Shown: positions 1-8,206, counted from the stretch's first letter. The stretch is 41,479 nucleotides of DNA from Actinocrinis sp046724665 (GCA_046724665.1 JBKOWZ010000021.1:1-41479); one strand, 5' to 3'. Numbers and translations: made by a program. Notes: generated by a model not told the origin, from the letters alone.

Positions 1-190
1 GGTCTACCCGCCCGCGCAGCACGCCGCCGACGGCAGCGCGACCCGCTCGGTCAACCCCTTCGTCGACGATCACGTCATAGACGCCCTCGCGCTGATCGCG
101 ATCGCCGCATACGGCACCGGCAGCCGCCTCGGCCTCGGAGCGCTGTGGGCCAAACTGCCGATCGTGCGCGACAACAAGGTCCTGTTGTAG
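1..190 (+). CDS. DoxX-like membrane protein, C-terminal fragment
   Basis: Only the last 62 codons are inside the window (reading from base 2 to the TAG at 188-190). The visible protein has a polar stretch ending NPFVDDHVIDAL, a hydrophobic helix (ALALIAIAAYGTG), then GSRLGLGALWAKLPIV and a short tail. This layout, a last membrane helix followed by an R-x-LGL-x-x-x-W segment, resembles the C-terminus of DoxX/DoxD-type membrane proteins. These are annotated as quinone-linked oxidoreductase subunits, but most are functionally uncharacterised. The start and N-terminal helices lie upstream, so the family call rests on a short segment. The 121-bp gap to the next gene carries a weak DevR-like site. 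Confidence 0.5.
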   Translation, partial: VYPPAQHAADGSATRSVNPFVDDHVIDALALIAIAAYGTGSRLGLGALWAKLPIVRDNKVLL

Positions 191-261
191 CGCGCGGCGT
201 CGGCAGGAGAACCGGGGCGACCCGAGGAGTGGCAGGAGTGGTAACGATGAGCGGCCGTGTC

Positions 262-276
262 GGGACCGAAGGCGGG
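262..276. promoter_or_regulatory. weak DevR/DosR-like half palindrome
   Basis: GGGACCGAAGGCGGG lies 35 bases before the Usp start at 312. The left half GGGACC matches the other candidate boxes in this window but the right half does not. Treat it as a possible degenerate site only. Confidence 0.22.
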
Positions 277-311
277 TTCCGGCCCGGACCGTTCGAAGGC
301 GGGAGGACCCC

Positions 312-1262
312 ATGACCGCATCGTCGCCGTCCACCGGATCGTTGCCGCGGACGGTACCATCAGCGCCGGCTGAGGCGGCTCGGCCGTCGAGCGACCGGCG
401 GCCGGTCGTCGTCGGGGTCGACGCCTCGCAGTTCGCGGTGCGGGCGACCGCGTGGGCCGCGGCCGAGGCGGCGGATCGCGGCGTACCGCTGCACCTGATC
501 CACGCCGTCGACGCCGCGCCGAGCTCGGCGCTGCCGGGGCCGGAATACGAGCTGGTCGCGGAATCTGACCGCGCCAGCCACCTGGGGGTGCTCGCGCAGG
601 CCAAGTATCGCGTGCGCGAGGCCCATCCCGAGCTGGAGCTGGTCACCGAACTGGCTCACCAGTCGCCGGCCGGCGCGCTGGTCGGCGCCAGCCGCGAGGC
701 GCAGTTGCTGGTCGTCGGCACGCGTGGACGCGGCGGGTTCGCCGGTTCATATCTGGGGTCGGTCAGCCTGCGGGTGGCCGCGCACAGCCACTGCCCGGTG
801 GTCCTGCTGCGCTCGCCTGGGCATGAGGGAAGCCGGTCGGGTGAGGTCGTGCTGGGGATGGAGCACCACGAGTCGCCGGACGCCGTGCGGTTCGCGTTCG
901 AGGCGGCCGCGCGCGCCGGCACCGGCGTGCGGGCCGTGCACGCTTGGGCGCCGTATCCGGCCCACGCGCAGGACTACCTCAGCGACACAGACATCCTCGC
1001 GCGTCTCGCGGCAGAGGACATGGTCAATGTATTGAAACCGGTGCGTGACGAGTACCCGGGCGTGCCGGTGAAGATCAGCGTCCTGCGCGGGCATCCGGCC
1101 GCGGTGCTCGCCGGGGCCTCGCGCGACGCGCGCCTCACGGTTGTCGGCGCCCACCGGCGGCTCGGGCCGCTCTCGCTCGGCGTCGGACCGATCGTGCAGG
1201 GGCTGCTCGGACTCGCCGAGTCGCCGGTCGCGGTCGTGCCGGTGCACGAGGCCGGGAGCTGA
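312..1262 (+). CDS. tandem-domain universal stress protein (UspA family)
   Basis: This 316-residue protein carries two UspA domains. The first (about residues 30-165) starts with PVVVGVDAS and holds the ATP-binding loop GTRGRGGFAGSYLGS, which fits G-x2-G-x9-GS, so it should bind ATP. The second (about 175-312) starts EVVLGMEHHES and ends with PVAVVPVH; its loop GAHRRLGPLSLGVG is degenerate and probably does not bind nucleotide in the canonical way. An Ala/Ser/Pro-rich leader of about 30 residues precedes domain 1. GGGAGG sits 7 bases before the ATG, fixing the start. It is closely similar in layout to the Usp at 27268-28155. Tandem Usp proteins of this type belong to hypoxia regulons in mycobacteria; a cytoplasmic energy-sensing role is inferred. 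Confidence 0.93.
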   Translation: MTASSPSTGSLPRTVPSAPAEAARPSSDRRPVVVGVDASQFAVRATAWAAAEAADRGVPLHLIHAVDAAPSSALPGPEYELVAESDRASHLGVLAQAKYRVREAHPELELVTELAHQSPAGALVGASREAQLLVVGTRGRGGFAGSYLGSVSLRVAAHSHCPVVLLRSPGHEGSRSGEVVLGMEHHESPDAVRFAFEAAARAGTGVRAVHAWAPYPAHAQDYLSDTDILARLAAEDMVNVLKPVRDEYPGVPVKISVLRGHPAAVLAGASRDARLTVVGAHRRLGPLSLGVGPIVQGLLGLAESPVAVVPVHEAGS

Positions 1263-1325
1263 GCGGCGCGGAAGCGTCAGATGGCAGAGACATCGAGAGC
1301 ACCGAATGTATCGGAGGCAGAGCGG

Positions 1326-1994
1326 ATGCACGGCGGTTGTGTGAACGATGTGATGACCCGTCACGTGGTGTGCGTCCTCGATTTCACGCCCTACAAGGAC
1401 GTTGTGCGCGTGTTGCTCGATCACGGCGTCAGCGCGGTGCCGGTCGTCGACGAGCAGCGCCGGGTGCGCGGCATCGTCTCCGAAGCGGACCTGATCGAGA
1501 AGGAGGCCCAGCGGGGTGAGGGATACCCGGAGCCGTGGGAGTTGCTGACTCGGCGAGGGCGCGACCTGCACTCCAAGGCCGAGGCGCTATCGGCGGCCGA
1601 GCTGATGACCGCGCCGGCGATCACCGTGAAGGCGGACACCGCCATAGCGCAGGCCGCGCGGCTGATGCGCAAGTACGGGATCAAACGCCTGCCGGTGATC
1701 GACGCGAACGGCGTCCTGGTCGGCATCGTCAGCCGTGGCGATCTGCTCAAGCCGTTCCTGCGCTCCGACGAGGCGATCCGCGAGGCGGTCGTTCAGGACA
1801 TTCTGCGCGACAGCATGTGCATCGACCCGCAGTCGATCGACGTGCGCGTGTGCGATGGCGTGGTGACGCTGGACGGCGAGACGGAAAACGAGTTCGTCGC
1901 CCGCGATACCGTGCGTATGGTGCGTGAGATCGACGGCGTGGTGTCAGTGGTCGACCGGCTGCGTCATCGGATCGTCGGCCGTTCGGGTCTGTAG
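1326..1994 (+). CDS. CBS-pair and BON domain protein
   Basis: The 222-residue protein has two CBS repeats: about residues 8-65, beginning VNDVMTRHVVCV, and about 95-150, beginning AAELMTAPAITV, with SRGDLLK closing the pair. A C-terminal BON domain (about 155-220, IDVRVCDGVVTLDGE) follows. CBS pairs bind adenine nucleotides and BON domains are thought to bind membranes or other partners. I chose ATG 1326 because GGAGG (1313-1317) sits 8 bases upstream. An in-frame ATG at 1281 would add 15 residues but has a poor ribosome site. It follows the Usp gene by 63 bp, likely in one transcript, and converges on the deacylase gene with only 4 bp between stops. The paralogue is at 4893-5627. Confidence 0.92.
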   Translation: MHGGCVNDVMTRHVVCVLDFTPYKDVVRVLLDHGVSAVPVVDEQRRVRGIVSEADLIEKEAQRGEGYPEPWELLTRRGRDLHSKAEALSAAELMTAPAITVKADTAIAQAARLMRKYGIKRLPVIDANGVLVGIVSRGDLLKPFLRSDEAIREAVVQDILRDSMCIDPQSIDVRVCDGVVTLDGETENEFVARDTVRMVREIDGVVSVVDRLRHRIVGRSGL

Positions 1995-1998
1995 ACGG

Positions 1999-3180
1999 TC
2001 AGTGCGCGGGGTCCAGGCCGTGGTGCGGAAACACCGCCCGGCGCGTCGCCAGGATCCCCTGGTCGAGCGGGCTCGCCGGATCGTAACCGCTGGACCATGG
2101 GGCCGGCGCCGGCTCCTGGCCGTCGGACATGGTCGGCGGCGCGGCGCGGCCGGTGCGTTCGACGGCCAGTGCACGCCACGCCGCCGGGAGCTTGGCGTGC
2201 GGCGCGATGGGGCGGTGCGCCGCCTCGGCCAGCACATGCGTCCAGATCCGCGGCACGACGTATACGACCGCGTACCCGCCGCCGCCGAACAGCACCCACC
2301 TGCCGTCGGTGTGTTCGTGGGCGAGTCGGTGCAGCCGCTGCACGGTCGCGCGCTGCCCGTCCACGGTCAGCATCAGGTGCGCCAGCGGGTCGAACGCGTG
2401 GCTGTCGCAGCCGTGCTGCGTGACCAGGATCTCCGGTTCGAACGCGGCGAGCAGCGGGGGCACCACGGCTTCGAACGCGCGCAGCCAGGCCGCGTCGCGG
2501 GTCTTCGCCGGCAGCGTGACGTTCACGCTCATGCCCGCTGCCCTCGGCCCGCCGATCTCGCTAGGTAGGCCGGTGCCTGGGAACAGGGTGCTGGGATGCT
2601 CGTGCAGGCTGATCGTCAGAACCCTGGGATCGTCGTGGAACGCCGCCTGGACGCCGTCGCCGTGGTGGGCGTCGACGTCGACGTACGCGACACGCTGCGC
2701 GCCCTGGTCGAGCAGGCGCGCGATGGCGATCGCGACGTCGTTGTAGAGGCAGAAACCGGAGGCGTGTTCGCGCATGGCGTGGTGCAGGCCGCCGGCCATG
2801 TTCGCCGCGTGCGGGGCGCGCCCGGACCACACCGCGTCGGCGGCGGCGACGCTTGCGCCGGCGACGAGCGCGGATGCCTCGTGCATGGCGGGGAAGACCG
2901 GATTGTCGTCGGTGCCCAGGCCGTAGCGCAGCCGCTCGCCGTAGCCGATGTGGTTGACGTTCTTGACCGCGCGGATGTACTGCGGCGCGTGTACCAGTTC
3001 CAGCAGTTCGTCTTCGGCGGGCCGCACCGGTTCGAACGAGACTTCCGGCGCGTCGAGCAGGCCGAACTGCCGGGCCAGCGCCATCGTCAGCTCCAGGCGC
3101 ACCGGCGCGAGCGGGTGGTCGTGGCCGAAGTCGTACGACGTCAGCGCGTCGTCCCACGGAATTCGCAGCACTGCGCCCAT
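1999..3180 (-). CDS. acuC: AcuC/HDAC-family protein deacylase
   Basis: This 393-residue zinc hydrolase belongs to the arginase/HDAC fold. It has the catalytic histidine pair (GGLHHAM), the zinc-ligand motif YVDVDAHHGDGVQ, the second-Asp region GCDSHAFDPLAHL and the C-terminal GGGGY loop carrying the transition-state Tyr. All expected catalytic residues are visible. Family members such as AcuC remove acyl groups from lysines, including on acetyl-CoA synthetase. The start is ATG 3180, with GGAGG about 5 bases upstream in the transcript; an upstream in-frame start at 3279 would add 33 residues unlike the family. It is divergent from the PNPOx-like gene (116-bp gap). A Pat-type acetyltransferase lies at 5652, so writer and eraser share the locus. 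Substrate is unknown; a small-molecule amide substrate is possible. Confidence 0.9.
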   Translation of the reverse strand: MGAVLRIPWDDALTSYDFGHDHPLAPVRLELTMALARQFGLLDAPEVSFEPVRPAEDELLELVHAPQYIRAVKNVNHIGYGERLRYGLGTDDNPVFPAMHEASALVAGASVAAADAVWSGRAPHAANMAGGLHHAMREHASGFCLYNDVAIAIARLLDQGAQRVAYVDVDAHHGDGVQAAFHDDPRVLTISLHEHPSTLFPGTGLPSEIGGPRAAGMSVNVTLPAKTRDAAWLRAFEAVVPPLLAAFEPEILVTQHGCDSHAFDPLAHLMLTVDGQRATVQRLHRLAHEHTDGRWVLFGGGGYAVVYVVPRIWTHVLAEAAHRPIAPHAKLPAAWRALAVERTGRAAPPTMSDGQEPAPAPWSSGYDPASPLDQGILATRRAVFPHHGLDPAH

Positions 3181-3246
3181 GGCCGCCTCCGCCTGCCTCC
3201 AATTGTCACCACTTTCCACTGTCGCACGCGAAAGGCGGCCCGAACA

Positions 3247-3260
3247 CGGACCTATGGCAC
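3247..3260. promoter_or_regulatory. possible DevR-like box before PNPOx-like gene
   Basis: CGGACCTATGGCAC resembles the GGGACC-N3-GGCCC form with about four mismatches. It lies 35 bases before the ATG at 3296 in the divergent intergenic region. Confidence 0.25.
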
Positions 3261-3295
3261 TGTCGACCGCGCGCACCACAACAGAGAATCAATCC

Positions 3296-3734
3296 ATGGA
3301 AATGGACGCCGACGGGCTCGAGGTGCTTTCCCGGGCCAAGGCCATCGCGCTGCTGGAGACGCGCGAGGTCGGCCGGCTGGTGTACACCCGGCGCGCGCTG
3401 CCGGCGATCCGGCCGGTGAACTACGCGGTGCGCGGGGGAGCGGTGCTGATCTGGACGGGCTCGACCTCGTCGCTGGGCCAGGCGGTGCGGGGCGCCGTCG
3501 TCGCCTTCGAGACCGACGCGTTCGACCGGGTCGCCCGGTCGGGCTGGTCGGTCGTGGTGACCGGTACCGCACAACTGGTCACCGACGCCGCGCAGCTGGT
3601 GCACGCCCGGCTGGACGGCCCGGTGCCGTGGGCGCCGGGCGTTAAGGAGCACCTGATTCCGCATCCCGTTGATGATCGTCACCGGTCGCTGGCTGGCGGC
3701 GCGCGCGGACGAGACCATCGGCGCGCGGCCGTAG
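3296..3734 (+). pseudogene. PNPOx-like flavin-binding protein, one-base frameshift
   Basis: The N-terminal 120 residues match the small pyridoxamine 5'-phosphate oxidase-like fold: VGRLVYTRRALPAIRPVNYAV, then VLIWTGS, VVAFETDAFD, GWSVVVTGTAQ and WAPGVKEHLI. Right after this the frame breaks near 3656-3658, where an extra T appears to be present (CTGATTCCGCATCCC). In the shifted frame the usual family ending follows at once, RIPLMIVTGRW then LAARADETIGARP, and a TAG at 3732. Without correction, translation enters an Arg-rich out-of-frame stretch and runs through the downstream CBS gene to 4237, giving a false 313-residue fusion. Such proteins bind FMN, F420 or heme; the ligand cannot be told here. 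Either a real lesion or a sequencing error is possible. Confidence 0.75.
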
Positions 3735-3746
3735 GTCTAATGTCCC
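3733..3746. promoter_or_regulatory. DevR/DosR-like operator before the CBS-Usp-CBS operon
   Basis: AGGTCTAATGTCCC reads GGGACATTAGACCT on the other strand, a near-palindrome of the GGGAC-N4-G-N-CC type that matches the mycobacterial Dos-box core GGGACTTTAGTCCC at 11 of 14 positions (from memory of the consensus). It ends 35 bases before the ATG at 3782, a normal activator distance. Confidence 0.5.
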
Positions 3747-3781
3747 TGACCGCTTCGCCGGCGCGGCGGCACGATCGAAGT

Positions 3782-4237
3782 ATGGAAACCGACGCCACCG
3801 GCAACAGCCTCGCGATACTCGAATCCCGAACCGCCTCGGCCCTGATGAGCGCGCCATGCGGCATCGTGCGCAGCGATGCCAGTGTGTGGGAGGTCGTCGA
3901 ACGCTTTCTGACCGGTCCCGCGCGGCATGTGGTGGTCGTCGACGGCGCCGGGCAGTACGTGGGCGTCATCGGCGCCCGGCACCTGGCCGGGCTCTGGCCG
4001 CTGGACCTCAAGCGGCTTAAGGCGACCCCGGTCGAAAGCCTCGGCTGCGCGACGTGGATCGCGTTGCGCCCGCACGACGACCTGCGCACCTGCGCCCGGA
4101 CGCTGACCGAGTACCAGCTGGACGCGGCGCCCGTCCTCGACGAGGACGCGCGCGTCGTCGGCGTGGTCACGGCACGCGACATCACTCGCGCCGTCGCCGA
4201 CGCGCCCGACCACCAGCAGCGGATCTGGCAGGAGTAG
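3782..4237 (+). CDS. two-CBS-domain protein
   Basis: A 151-residue protein consisting of little more than a CBS pair: repeat 1 about residues 15-75 (ASALMSAPCGIVRSDAS, then YVGVIGARHLAGL), repeat 2 about 80-140 (AAPVLDEDARVVGVVTARDITRAV). It probably senses an adenine nucleotide or acts as a partner for the neighbouring Usp. The start ATG 3782 lacks a clear Shine-Dalgarno, so initiation could be weak or leaderless, but a DevR-like box lies just upstream. It is followed after 5 bases by the Usp at 4243, whose ribosome site GGAG overlaps this gene's stop. The same frame is open upstream into the frameshifted PNPOx gene, so automated calls may fuse the two; I treat them as separate. Confidence 0.85.
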   Translation: METDATGNSLAILESRTASALMSAPCGIVRSDASVWEVVERFLTGPARHVVVVDGAGQYVGVIGARHLAGLWPLDLKRLKATPVESLGCATWIALRPHDDLRTCARTLTEYQLDAAPVLDEDARVVGVVTARDITRAVADAPDHQQRIWQE

Positions 4238-4242
4238 GTCCC

Positions 4243-4896
4243 ATGTCCGCCGGTCCGGAAACACTCAGCACGGTGCCGCGGCCACGTCGCGCGGCTCCCA
4301 TCGTCGTCGGACTCGACGACGGCGAGGCGTCGCTGGCCGCGTTGCGTTGGGCGGCCGGCGAAGCGGTGGCGCATCGCGCACCGCTGATCGCCGTCCACGT
4401 GCTCGACCCGCGTTCCCACGGCTTCGCGCCCTACGCGTGCTCCGGCTCGGACGAGGCGGACGAACTGGGGCAGTCGGCACGGCCCGACGACGCGGCCGCC
4501 GTCAAGCGGATGATCGCCGCGAGCGGCATCGATCCCACGCTGCGCCTCTTCGAGGTCGGCGTGCCCAGCCAGGTGCTGGTGCGCTGCGCGATCGGCGCGC
4601 GCATGCTCGTGCTCGGACACGCCGACCACCACCGCGACCGTGACGGCGAGACCTTCCGCGGCCCGATGCTCGGCTCCGTAGCGCGTGCCTGCACGGCCCG
4701 CGCGACGTGCCCGGTCGTGGTGATCCCGATTCCGGAACGCCATCCGGCGCCCGACACCGCCGAACCGGAGCCGAAGCGTGTCGAGGTCGCGCAGAGCGCG
4801 CCGCTGGTCGGCGGCCGCGCCATCTACCCGAAACGTCAACTGGTGCCGATCGCGCACGGCCATGCCGCGCCGGCCCGAAAGGATGTGAACCGATGA
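4243..4896 (+). CDS. single-domain universal stress protein
   Basis: The 217-residue protein has one UspA domain (about residues 18-165: PIVVGLDDGEASLAALRWA, ending CPVVVIPIPE) and a roughly 50-residue Pro/Glu then basic tail. The nucleotide loop is unusual: GHADHHRDRDGETFRGPMLGSVA keeps the distal GS but lacks the first G-x2-G, so ATP binding is uncertain. The start is fixed by GGAG overlapping the stop of the upstream CBS gene, and the stop overlaps the next ATG (ATGA at 4893). Tight coupling to CBS proteins on both sides suggests a nucleotide-sensing or complex-forming trio. Function beyond the fold is inferred. Confidence 0.88.
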   Translation: MSAGPETLSTVPRPRRAAPIVVGLDDGEASLAALRWAAGEAVAHRAPLIAVHVLDPRSHGFAPYACSGSDEADELGQSARPDDAAAVKRMIAASGIDPTLRLFEVGVPSQVLVRCAIGARMLVLGHADHHRDRDGETFRGPMLGSVARACTARATCPVVVIPIPERHPAPDTAEPEPKRVEVAQSAPLVGGRAIYPKRQLVPIAHGHAAPARKDVNR

Positions 4897-5627
4897 GCTC
4901 CGCGCTTACGCCCACCGAAATGCACGCCGCGGGACTGGACACCACCGCGGTACGCGACGTCATGTCCACGGACGTGGTCACCGTCCGCTCGTTCGCGCCG
5001 TTCCGCCGGATCGCGGCGATCATGCTCAGTCGCGGCATCGGCGCGGTGCCCGTCGTCGATTCGATGGGGCACGCGATCGGTGTCATCTCGCGCACCGACC
5101 TGATCGCCAAGCAGGCCGCGAACGCCGAAGGCCAGTCCGAGCTGTGGGAACTGCTCTCCCGCCGCGGCCGGCGTGCCCAGGCACGCAGCGACGCGGCGAC
5201 GGCCGGCCGCTTGATGACTCCCGACGTCGTCACGGTGACGCCGGAGACGGCAGTGGCACGCGCCGCGTATCTGATGGAGCGCCACGCCGTCAGCCACCTG
5301 CCGGTGGTCAACGACCGCGACGTGGTGGTCGGCATCGTCTCGCGCAGCGACCTGCTGCACGCATACCTGCGCGATGACCGCGAGATCCGGTCCGACGTCC
5401 TGCGTAGCCTCGAAGCGTACGTACCCGACGAGGACCTGGAGAAGATCGAGGTGCGCGTCGCCGAGGGCGTCGTCAAGCTGGTCGGCCCCATCGAGCGTCG
5501 TTACGCCGCACACGCCGTGCGTCACGCACGAGTCGTGCGCGGAGTCGTGGACGTCGTCGACGAGCTGGACCGACGCGACAACGAGACGGTGGAGATCGAA
5601 GCCTTCAACCCGGGGCCGATCTTCTAG
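4893..5627 (+). CDS. CBS-pair and BON domain protein
   Basis: A 244-residue paralogue of the protein at 1326. CBS repeat 1 is about residues 18-80 (VRDVMSTDVVTVRSF, GVISRTDLIAKQ), repeat 2 about 105-165 (AGRLMTPDVVTVTPE, GIVSRSDLLHAYL), and the BON domain about 175-235 (KIEVRVAEGVVKLVGP). A short acidic C-terminus ends FNPGPIF. The ATG overlaps the stop of the upstream Usp gene, so translation is coupled. The GNAT/acyl-CoA synthetase gene follows 24 bases later and is probably cotranscribed. The two CBS-BON copies probably arose by duplication of a Usp-CBS-BON cassette, since each sits right after a Usp gene. Confidence 0.92.
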   Translation: MSSALTPTEMHAAGLDTTAVRDVMSTDVVTVRSFAPFRRIAAIMLSRGIGAVPVVDSMGHAIGVISRTDLIAKQAANAEGQSELWELLSRRGRRAQARSDAATAGRLMTPDVVTVTPETAVARAAYLMERHAVSHLPVVNDRDVVVGIVSRSDLLHAYLRDDREIRSDVLRSLEAYVPDEDLEKIEVRVAEGVVKLVGPIERRYAAHAVRHARVVRGVVDVVDELDRRDNETVEIEAFNPGPIF

Positions 5628-5651
5628 GCGCGCGCAGGAAGGCGGTCCGCG

Positions 5652-8165
5652 ATGGACATCGGGGCGATGGATGCCGACCTCGGGCCCGTCGGCACTCTGC
5701 CGGGCGGCTCCCATGCGTCCGCGTCCAACGCGGACCACGCCCCATCCGCGTCCTACGCGCTGCTGACCGATGGACGCTGTGTACTGATTCGGCCAGCCAC
5801 GCCGAACGACTGGCAGGCCGTGCACGACTTCGCCGCCGCACTCGGCAGAACCAGCGTTTACCGCCGTTTCTTCGGCTACGTGAAGTACCCGGGCAGGCTG
5901 ATGGCAGACGCGGCTTGCTCGCCGGCGCCCCCGGGGATACCCAGGCCGCGCGGCGCGCTCCTCGGCCTGCTCGACGGCGAGGTCGTCGGGCTGGCCGAAT
6001 GGATCCGCGCCGAGGACCCGCAGGAGGCCGAGATAGCGTTCGCGGTCGCGGACCGGCTGCAGGGACACGGCATGGCCACGCTGCTGGCCGAGCACCTGGC
6101 GGATGCTGCCGCCCGAGCGGGGATTCAGCGCTTCACCGCCGTCACGCAGGCCGAGAACAGCGCGATGATCGAGGTGTTCACCATGTTGGGCCTGCCGGTG
6201 GACAGGTCCTGGGACTGCGACACGCTGGTGGTGAGCGTGCAGTTGGACGTGCGCGCGGCCGAGCGCGTCGCACTGCTCGACGCGGCCGCGCGGCGCGAGC
6301 GCATCGCGGACGACGCCAGTCTGCGCCACCTCCTCACGCCGAGTTCCATCGCGGTGATCGGCGACCCGGCTGACGCGACGACTGCGGCGCTGCGCGAGCA
6401 CTTACGCGGATTCACCGGCCGCGTCTGGTTCACCGGCCCAGACGGCGCCGACCTGGACGCGGACGCCAAAGCCGAACTCGCGGTGATCACCTCTTCGCCG
6501 CAGCTCGCAGTCCGGGCCGCGCGCGCGTGCGCTGAGCGCGGCGTGCGGGCCGTGATCGCGACATCGACAGGGTTCGACGACACGACGGGACGCGCTCTGC
6601 TCGAAGCCTGCCGCGCAGGGGGCATTCGGCTGCTCGGCCCGGGCAGCCTCGGCGTCGTGAACACTGTCATACCCCGCGCAGAGGTCGATGACGCGGCCGC
6701 GGAAGCGCCCGATACAACGGCGCCCGGCGGGCTTAACGCGAGCCTGGCGCCGGGACCGTTCAGCGCGGGGCCGGTCGGGGTCGCGGTGCAGTCGGGCGGC
6801 GTCGGCTTGACGATCCTGAGCCACCTGGGCCGGCTCGGTATCGGCATCGCCACCTTCGCGGCGGTCGGCGACAAGTACGACGTGAGCGCGAACGACCTGC
6901 TGATGCACTGGCAGGGCGATCCGGAGATCCGGCTCGGGCTGCTGCACGTCGAGTCGTTCGGCAACCCGCGCAAGTTCGCCCGCACCGCGCGGGCGCTCTC
7001 CCGCCGGATGCCGCTGCTCGCGGTCGATCCCGAACAGTCGCCGAGCCAGCCGCGCACCGCCCTCTACGCACAGGCCGGGATCACGGCCGTGCCGTCTGTC
7101 GGCGCGCTGATCTGCGCGGCAGCACTGCTGGCAGATCAGCCGGCACCGCGCGGGCGACGTGTCGCCGTGCTCGGCAACACCCGCGGCATGGTGAGCCTGG
7201 CCGTGCAGTCCTGCGTCAAGGCGGGCCTCGATGTCGTGACGGCAGCCAACCTCACGCTACAGGCGGACGCAGGGCAACTCGCCGCCGCGCTCGCCGAGGC
7301 GGCCGAATCCGAAGCCTGCGACGCCGTGCTCGTCGCCCTGGCTCCGACCGCTTCCTCTGGTACTGCCGCTGCGGCGAACTGTCCCGCTACGGCGGATATG
7401 TCCTCTCAGCGAATCGCGCTCACGAACGCCACGCCACGGCGCGAGATCCCGCTGGTCGTCGTGCACGCCGAGCAAGCCGAAACCGTCACCGTGCGTCCCG
7501 GAACGAACGTCCTGGCAGCAGGCCTGCCGAGTGATCGCGTGCCGAGTTACAACGACGCCGCGACCGCTGCCGCCGCTCTCGCTGTCGCCGCCTCGGCCGC
7601 CGCCGTGCGCGACCGCCCGGACGATCCGCCGCCCGCGCTGGAGGGAACCGACCGCGCGGCGGCGCAGCGCGTCATCGAGGGCTGCCTCAGTACGTCACCG
7701 CATGGCAAGGCACTGACCCCGGCCGAACGCTCCGCGCTACTCGAAGCCTTCGGCGTGACGGCCGCACGCGGCGACACCGGGCCCGGCGGGTTCGAGCGCG
7801 AGACGCGTCGGCTGACCGTCATCGCCTGGCAGGACTTCCTCTTCGGCCCGCTGCTCACCTGCGCGCGTGTCGACGACTCGGCCCCGCGTGCCACGCTGCT
7901 CGCCCTGGCCGGTGCCGAGGACCTGGCCGGCCTCTGCCGGCGAGCGATCGGCGCACTGCCGAATCCCGACTGCGCGAACCTGACCGATCTGCTGGCACGT
8001 GTCGCAGCACTCGCCGACGAGTTTCCTCAAATCGCCTCGCTGCGTCTCGACCTCCTGCTGACCGAATGCGGCGCCGTGCGCGTCGTCGGTGGCGACGCCG
8101 AGGTCACCCCGGCGCGGCGGACGGACCCGTACCTGCGTCGCCTGCGCCGAGCACCTGTCGAGTGA
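5652..8165 (+). CDS. Pat-type acetyltransferase: GNAT fused to acyl-CoA synthetase-like domain
   Basis: The 837-residue protein opens with a GNAT domain (about residues 40-200) whose acetyl-CoA loop is visible as RLQGHGMATLL. It is followed by an ADP-forming acyl-CoA synthetase-like part: CoA-binding Rossmann domain from about 230 (SSIAVIGDP) and a succinyl-CoA ligase-like domain from about 375 (VAVQSGGVGLTILSHLG, LHVESFGNPRKFARTARAL). The segment that should carry the phosphohistidine loop (normally S-H-T-A) is replaced by DPEQSPSQPRTALYAQAG with no His. The C-terminal ATP-grasp part is shortened to about 150 residues. The synthetase is therefore probably dead and may act as a regulatory or acyl-CoA sensing module, as in Salmonella Pat, leaving lysine acetyltransferase activity. 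AGGAAGG precedes the ATG. Confidence 0.85.
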   Translation: MDIGAMDADLGPVGTLPGGSHASASNADHAPSASYALLTDGRCVLIRPATPNDWQAVHDFAAALGRTSVYRRFFGYVKYPGRLMADAACSPAPPGIPRPRGALLGLLDGEVVGLAEWIRAEDPQEAEIAFAVADRLQGHGMATLLAEHLADAAARAGIQRFTAVTQAENSAMIEVFTMLGLPVDRSWDCDTLVVSVQLDVRAAERVALLDAAARRERIADDASLRHLLTPSSIAVIGDPADATTAALREHLRGFTGRVWFTGPDGADLDADAKAELAVITSSPQLAVRAARACAERGVRAVIATSTGFDDTTGRALLEACRAGGIRLLGPGSLGVVNTVIPRAEVDDAAAEAPDTTAPGGLNASLAPGPFSAGPVGVAVQSGGVGLTILSHLGRLGIGIATFAAVGDKYDVSANDLLMHWQGDPEIRLGLLHVESFGNPRKFARTARALSRRMPLLAVDPEQSPSQPRTALYAQAGITAVPSVGALICAAALLADQPAPRGRRVAVLGNTRGMVSLAVQSCVKAGLDVVTAANLTLQADAGQLAAALAEAAESEACDAVLVALAPTASSGTAAAANCPATADMSSQRIALTNATPRREIPLVVVHAEQAETVTVRPGTNVLAAGLPSDRVPSYNDAATAAAALAVAASAAAVRDRPDDPPPALEGTDRAAAQRVIEGCLSTSPHGKALTPAERSALLEAFGVTAARGDTGPGGFERETRRLTVIAWQDFLFGPLLTCARVDDSAPRATLLALAGAEDLAGLCRRAIGALPNPDCANLTDLLARVAALADEFPQIASLRLDLLLTECGAVRVVGGDAEVTPARRTDPYLRRLRRAPVE

Positions 8166-8206
8166 TCGGGTGACCGCAGCTTTCCACCTCGAGCGCCCTA
8201 CGCGGC

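Noticed and set aside
3206..3718. Minus-strand frame over the PNPOx-like gene
   Set aside because: Shadow of the plus-strand coding region; composition is Arg/Pro-rich and nothing recognisable.
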